Shown here: piece by piece, positions 60,436-64,000 of the stretch
Layout: each line of letters begins with the position of its first letter
How positions within the stretch are numbered: the stretch's first letter is position 1
Notes under the pieces: model-generated
What the model was told of the DNA's origin: nothing
Databases searched by the model: none
The model's input: only the letters and a program-made list of their open reading frames with translations
Program-made: the position numbers and the translations under genes
From: Ancylostoma caninum
Taxonomy: Eukaryota > Nematoda > Chromadorea > Rhabditida > Ancylostomatidae
Direction: 5' to 3'
DNA length: 64,000 nucleotides
Assembly (NCBI GenBank): GCA_037903475.1
Contig: JBAJFG010000039.1
Location: 930,001 to 994,000, forward strand

Positions 60436-60806
60436 ATCCTCCACTACCGATGCGAGCCATGTTTGAACTTAAATACATTGCTTTAATCATTTTCAGCGTG
60501 AGGAGAGGAAGAGTGACAAGCAACCATTGGTTACTACGTACGACATTGGCACCGCCCCTTTTTTGAAAACTATGTGATGCAACCAATGGGCACCAAGTAA
60601 AGACGAACTGAGAGGGAGCTTCATCTCTTGGGCAAGTCGTATATGGTTCTTGGATCCTAGATTCTTAAAAAGAAGAAGAATAAACAGTTTATGCCCTTGG
60701 AGTATATCTCGATATGTTGACTAGATTACTAGGAGGAATGGACTTCTCATCCAGATTAAGCTTTTCTCGATCCAATCCTCCTCTTACTTTCAATCGCGCC
60801 TTTTGA

Positions 60807-61160
60807 ATGTGCTGGTCCATGGATTATAACCTCCTACCAGGCGAAGAAATTGCTCTCTGTTATCTATGGGTGAGTTCCAGTAGCCACAAAGCACGAGCAT
60901 TTATTGCGTTGCAAATTAAGATAACATTTAGAAAAAAGAGTCCGAAAAAGGTGTGTAGTCGTAAAGTAGTGAACAGATATGACAGAATTCCGCACGATGC
61001 CATGGCTTCAGTTATCAACGACATACGATAAGAGGTGGCGAAAATCCTCGCCGACGCCGAGAAGGACAACGCCAACAGCAGCAATCATGAACGTTTGTTG
61101 AACAACAATGCAAAAGGGCATATTTTGCTAGGAATTCGGTGCCATAAAAAGTGGAAAGGT
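60807..61160 (+). pseudogene. Interrupted coding-like frame
   Basis: A 74-codon frame ends MASVINDIR-TAA, and the same frame continues for about 40 codons (EVAKILADAEKDNANSSNHE...) with protein-like composition. This suggests one ancestral frame broken by a stop. No family is recognised, and chance cannot be excluded. Confidence 0.2.
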
Positions 61161-62280
61161 GGAAAACAAGCCTAAACCAATCGCAACTATCGTTCGATAT
61201 GTACGAATGTCTTTTCTAGCCTTGAAATGAAGTTTAGTATCAGACTGATTGTTTTGATGGAATTTCGAAGGCAAGGTTCAATTAGCCAAGTTTCAGATTC
61301 ATGCAGGTATCATTAGTTTTTGGTTTTTCTTTGCTTTTTCCTCTTTCTATTACTTTGTAATTTGTTTTTACATAAGAAAGTTGCTTGTTACCTCTGTTAC
61401 CTTCACTTCGAATGGTAGCGCAGTGCCATGGAGCCGCAAAAATAAATGGGTGAATAAGAAAACAAATAAGTAAACAAGTTTAATAGATTGAGAGCAGTCA
61501 GAAGAAGGGCTGGGTAGAAGTTCTATGCGGCTGAAACTTGCAGTAAAATACCATGTGACTGGCAAGGATAGATAGGCTCGTGAGAAAATTTTCGGACTGT
61601 TTATCAGCATTTCTATGCCATGCAGTATGTTCATGACCAACAAATCAATAGATGTAGTTCTTCTGGAATAAAGTCACACTGTTAGATTTGACAGCAACGG
61701 TGTAACACGTCTTGCAGAGAAAAGAGGCATTGCTACTGTTGCTTGATTGGTGCCTCCAAACAACCCAATCCCCACCTTCTTCGGCGAGATTATTGCACGG
61801 AGACAAAATTTGAAGGTGAAGATGATTGCATCAATTATGAACCAGTGGCACCTCCCCACTACTCACCTCACAAAACGTGAAATGTTGCGAAAAGTGGAGA
61901 AAATCCCATTTGGCATACGTTTCCAGACACTCTGAAGCTGCATTTTTCTCAGCATTGCTACTTTTTAGCAGAGCTGTGTGATTGCAGAGAAACAGAGAAG
62001 GCTTTTATCATCTTCTCAGAAGAAATAGAATTTTTGCTAAAGAATGCGCTCCGCAAGCAAAGCTCATGCACAATAAAGATTGCGATCAAAGCTGTAGAAT
62101 TATGAGCATGGAGCTCCAGACTGCACACTACTTTTTGTTTGCGTGGAATTTAAAAAGTACAATATCCTTGCAAATTGCAGTCGCTCTAGAATGTCACTCT
62201 TGAAAACTCCTTTACATCCGACAAATTTTCTCCTCGAAATCTGACAGTTCTTGAGAATAAAAAATATCCTTACTGTATCC

Positions 62281-62835
<555 letters not shown>

Positions 62836-62839
62836 TTAA

Positions 62840-64000
62840 GTTGTTCTCGGCTCTCAGGAGTGATAGTAAACCTAGTGAAAGTGTCAGTTAACGATGAACG
62901 TTGAGTAGCAGCCAACTCGTAGCTCACGGGGAATTCCGGGAAGGGTAGCCTTTTTGGCCCGAACATGGTTCTATAAGTATGGTGCTTAAATACTATGACG
63001 AAAAGGGGACCATACTTACAGGTGTACCCACAGTTCGAAATCGAAATCTGAACTCACCGTCACCCTGAAATTGCTGCCAGTGTGAAACGACGAGGACATG
63101 GGGAGCGGAAGAGTGAGCGGTGTGCGAGACGCAAACGGCGACCTCGTCGTTTCGCGAAAAAATCCTTCAGAACATCGTTTGCTCATGGTTCGAGTTCATC
63201 GTTGTAGCCAGTCAATCGTGCACTGACTCCTTTTCGGCGAAGACGCATTTTCGGGAACATCCAACTGATTTGATGTCCCCACTGACTCGATAACCATGAC
63301 CTTCCGCTGGAGATCATCAGACCCCGATTTCCTGGTGGCGGATTTTTTGACAACGTAGCCCTAGACCTTTCCCATATTAAGTCCTACATATTTTATGGGC
63401 GGACACAGAATTACACTTTTGAGTTTGACACACAAGGTTAGGTTACGCAGGAAGAGATTCACTGGCCGCTTGGGTTATAATGGTCACAGAACTTCCGTCA
63501 TCACTGGGATCTAGGGTTCAGAGATAGTGAAGGTTTGCGCTGACAGTTCATGGGGACCTTCTGCTCATGGTTTCGTCGTCGTTCCATGAGGTTTTCTACC
63601 ACCCCAAAAATTAGAAAATTCATCGACGACGACGGCTACAACAGCAACAACAGCAACAACAACATGCCTTGCGAAATCATGTATATTGCAGACTAACAAA
63701 CTGACGAAAGATTGGTGCTTGAGATATCCGAGGTGTTCATGGTGATTGCGAGAAGCACCCATGGATATAATACTTGTCCCATTAAAAGTAATTCATGCGA
63801 CATCTCGCACTAATGACCTGAGGCGCGCGAACAGAAGTAAAGACCACAAATCATCCCTGACGCATTGACAATGAATAAGCATAAAAGTTCCTTTTGTATA
63901 CAGTTGGGTGCCTCAAGAATCGCCGTCAAGCATATTTGGTTGTTCTCTTGTACATCATGGAGTCAGTCAGGTGGTAGGACATTTTCTGTGTATATAATCC
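62840..64000. other. Intergenic DNA with an inverted repeat and a short triplet tract
   Basis: GAAACGACGAGG (63084-63095) is exactly complementary to CCTCGTCGTTTC (63142-63153). A CAACAG/CAA triplet run lies at 63638-63664. No gene was recognised. Confidence 0.6.

Overview
This is a gene-poor, repeat-rich stretch of a eukaryotic nuclear genome, most probably a nematode. Introns are short with TTTCAG- or TTTTAG-like acceptors, the recognisable genes are multi-exon, there are mariner and MITE relics, and one dispersed element carries short runs of the nematode telomere hexamer TTAGGC. A clade V (strongylid-like) parasite would fit, but the species cannot be fixed from the sequence. I see no bacterial operons, CRISPR array or phage.

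All three confident genes, and one tentative one, are on the minus strand and had to be assembled exon by exon. (1) 41704-51547: a complete 16-exon, 510-residue phospholipase D family protein of the PLD3/PLD4 type, with an N-terminal membrane anchor and both HKD motifs. (2) 26396-31117: a 3-exon, 95-residue secreted Ly6/uPAR (three-finger) protein with ten mature cysteines. (3) 22462-22646: the last exon of a second Ly6/uPAR gene with identical cysteine spacing and a hydrophobic, GPI-signal-like tail; its 5' exons were not found. (4) 39701-40862: a probable 60-residue single-pass membrane protein just downstream of the PLD gene.

The rest is mostly mobile DNA and its debris. Four copies of one ~1.1-1.2 kb terminal-inverted-repeat element (548-1750, 24837-25964, 28396-29583, 45496-46630) each enclose two tRNA-like modules, short minisatellite-like tracts and a 37-codon reading frame that is open in every copy. 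One copy sits in Ly6 intron 1. Another sits in a PLD intron, only 12 bases from the 3' splice site. Other elements are two decayed mariner-type transposase relics (14320-14870 minus; 53697-55052 plus), a ~440-bp MITE in a PLD intron (42517-42960), a second MITE family (40222-40460 and 43228-43400), a CpG-rich MITE family (9850-10095 and 58103-58340), and a locally duplicated block with a GGAAGGACCGCAGCAG motif in both orientations (20878-21500). There is also an uninterrupted (AC)275 tract at 62283-62832.

Large parts (about 3-9.8 kb, 15.2-20.8 kb, 31.2-38.1 kb, 55.1-64 kb) gave no supportable gene; the open frames there are short and without recognisable domains.
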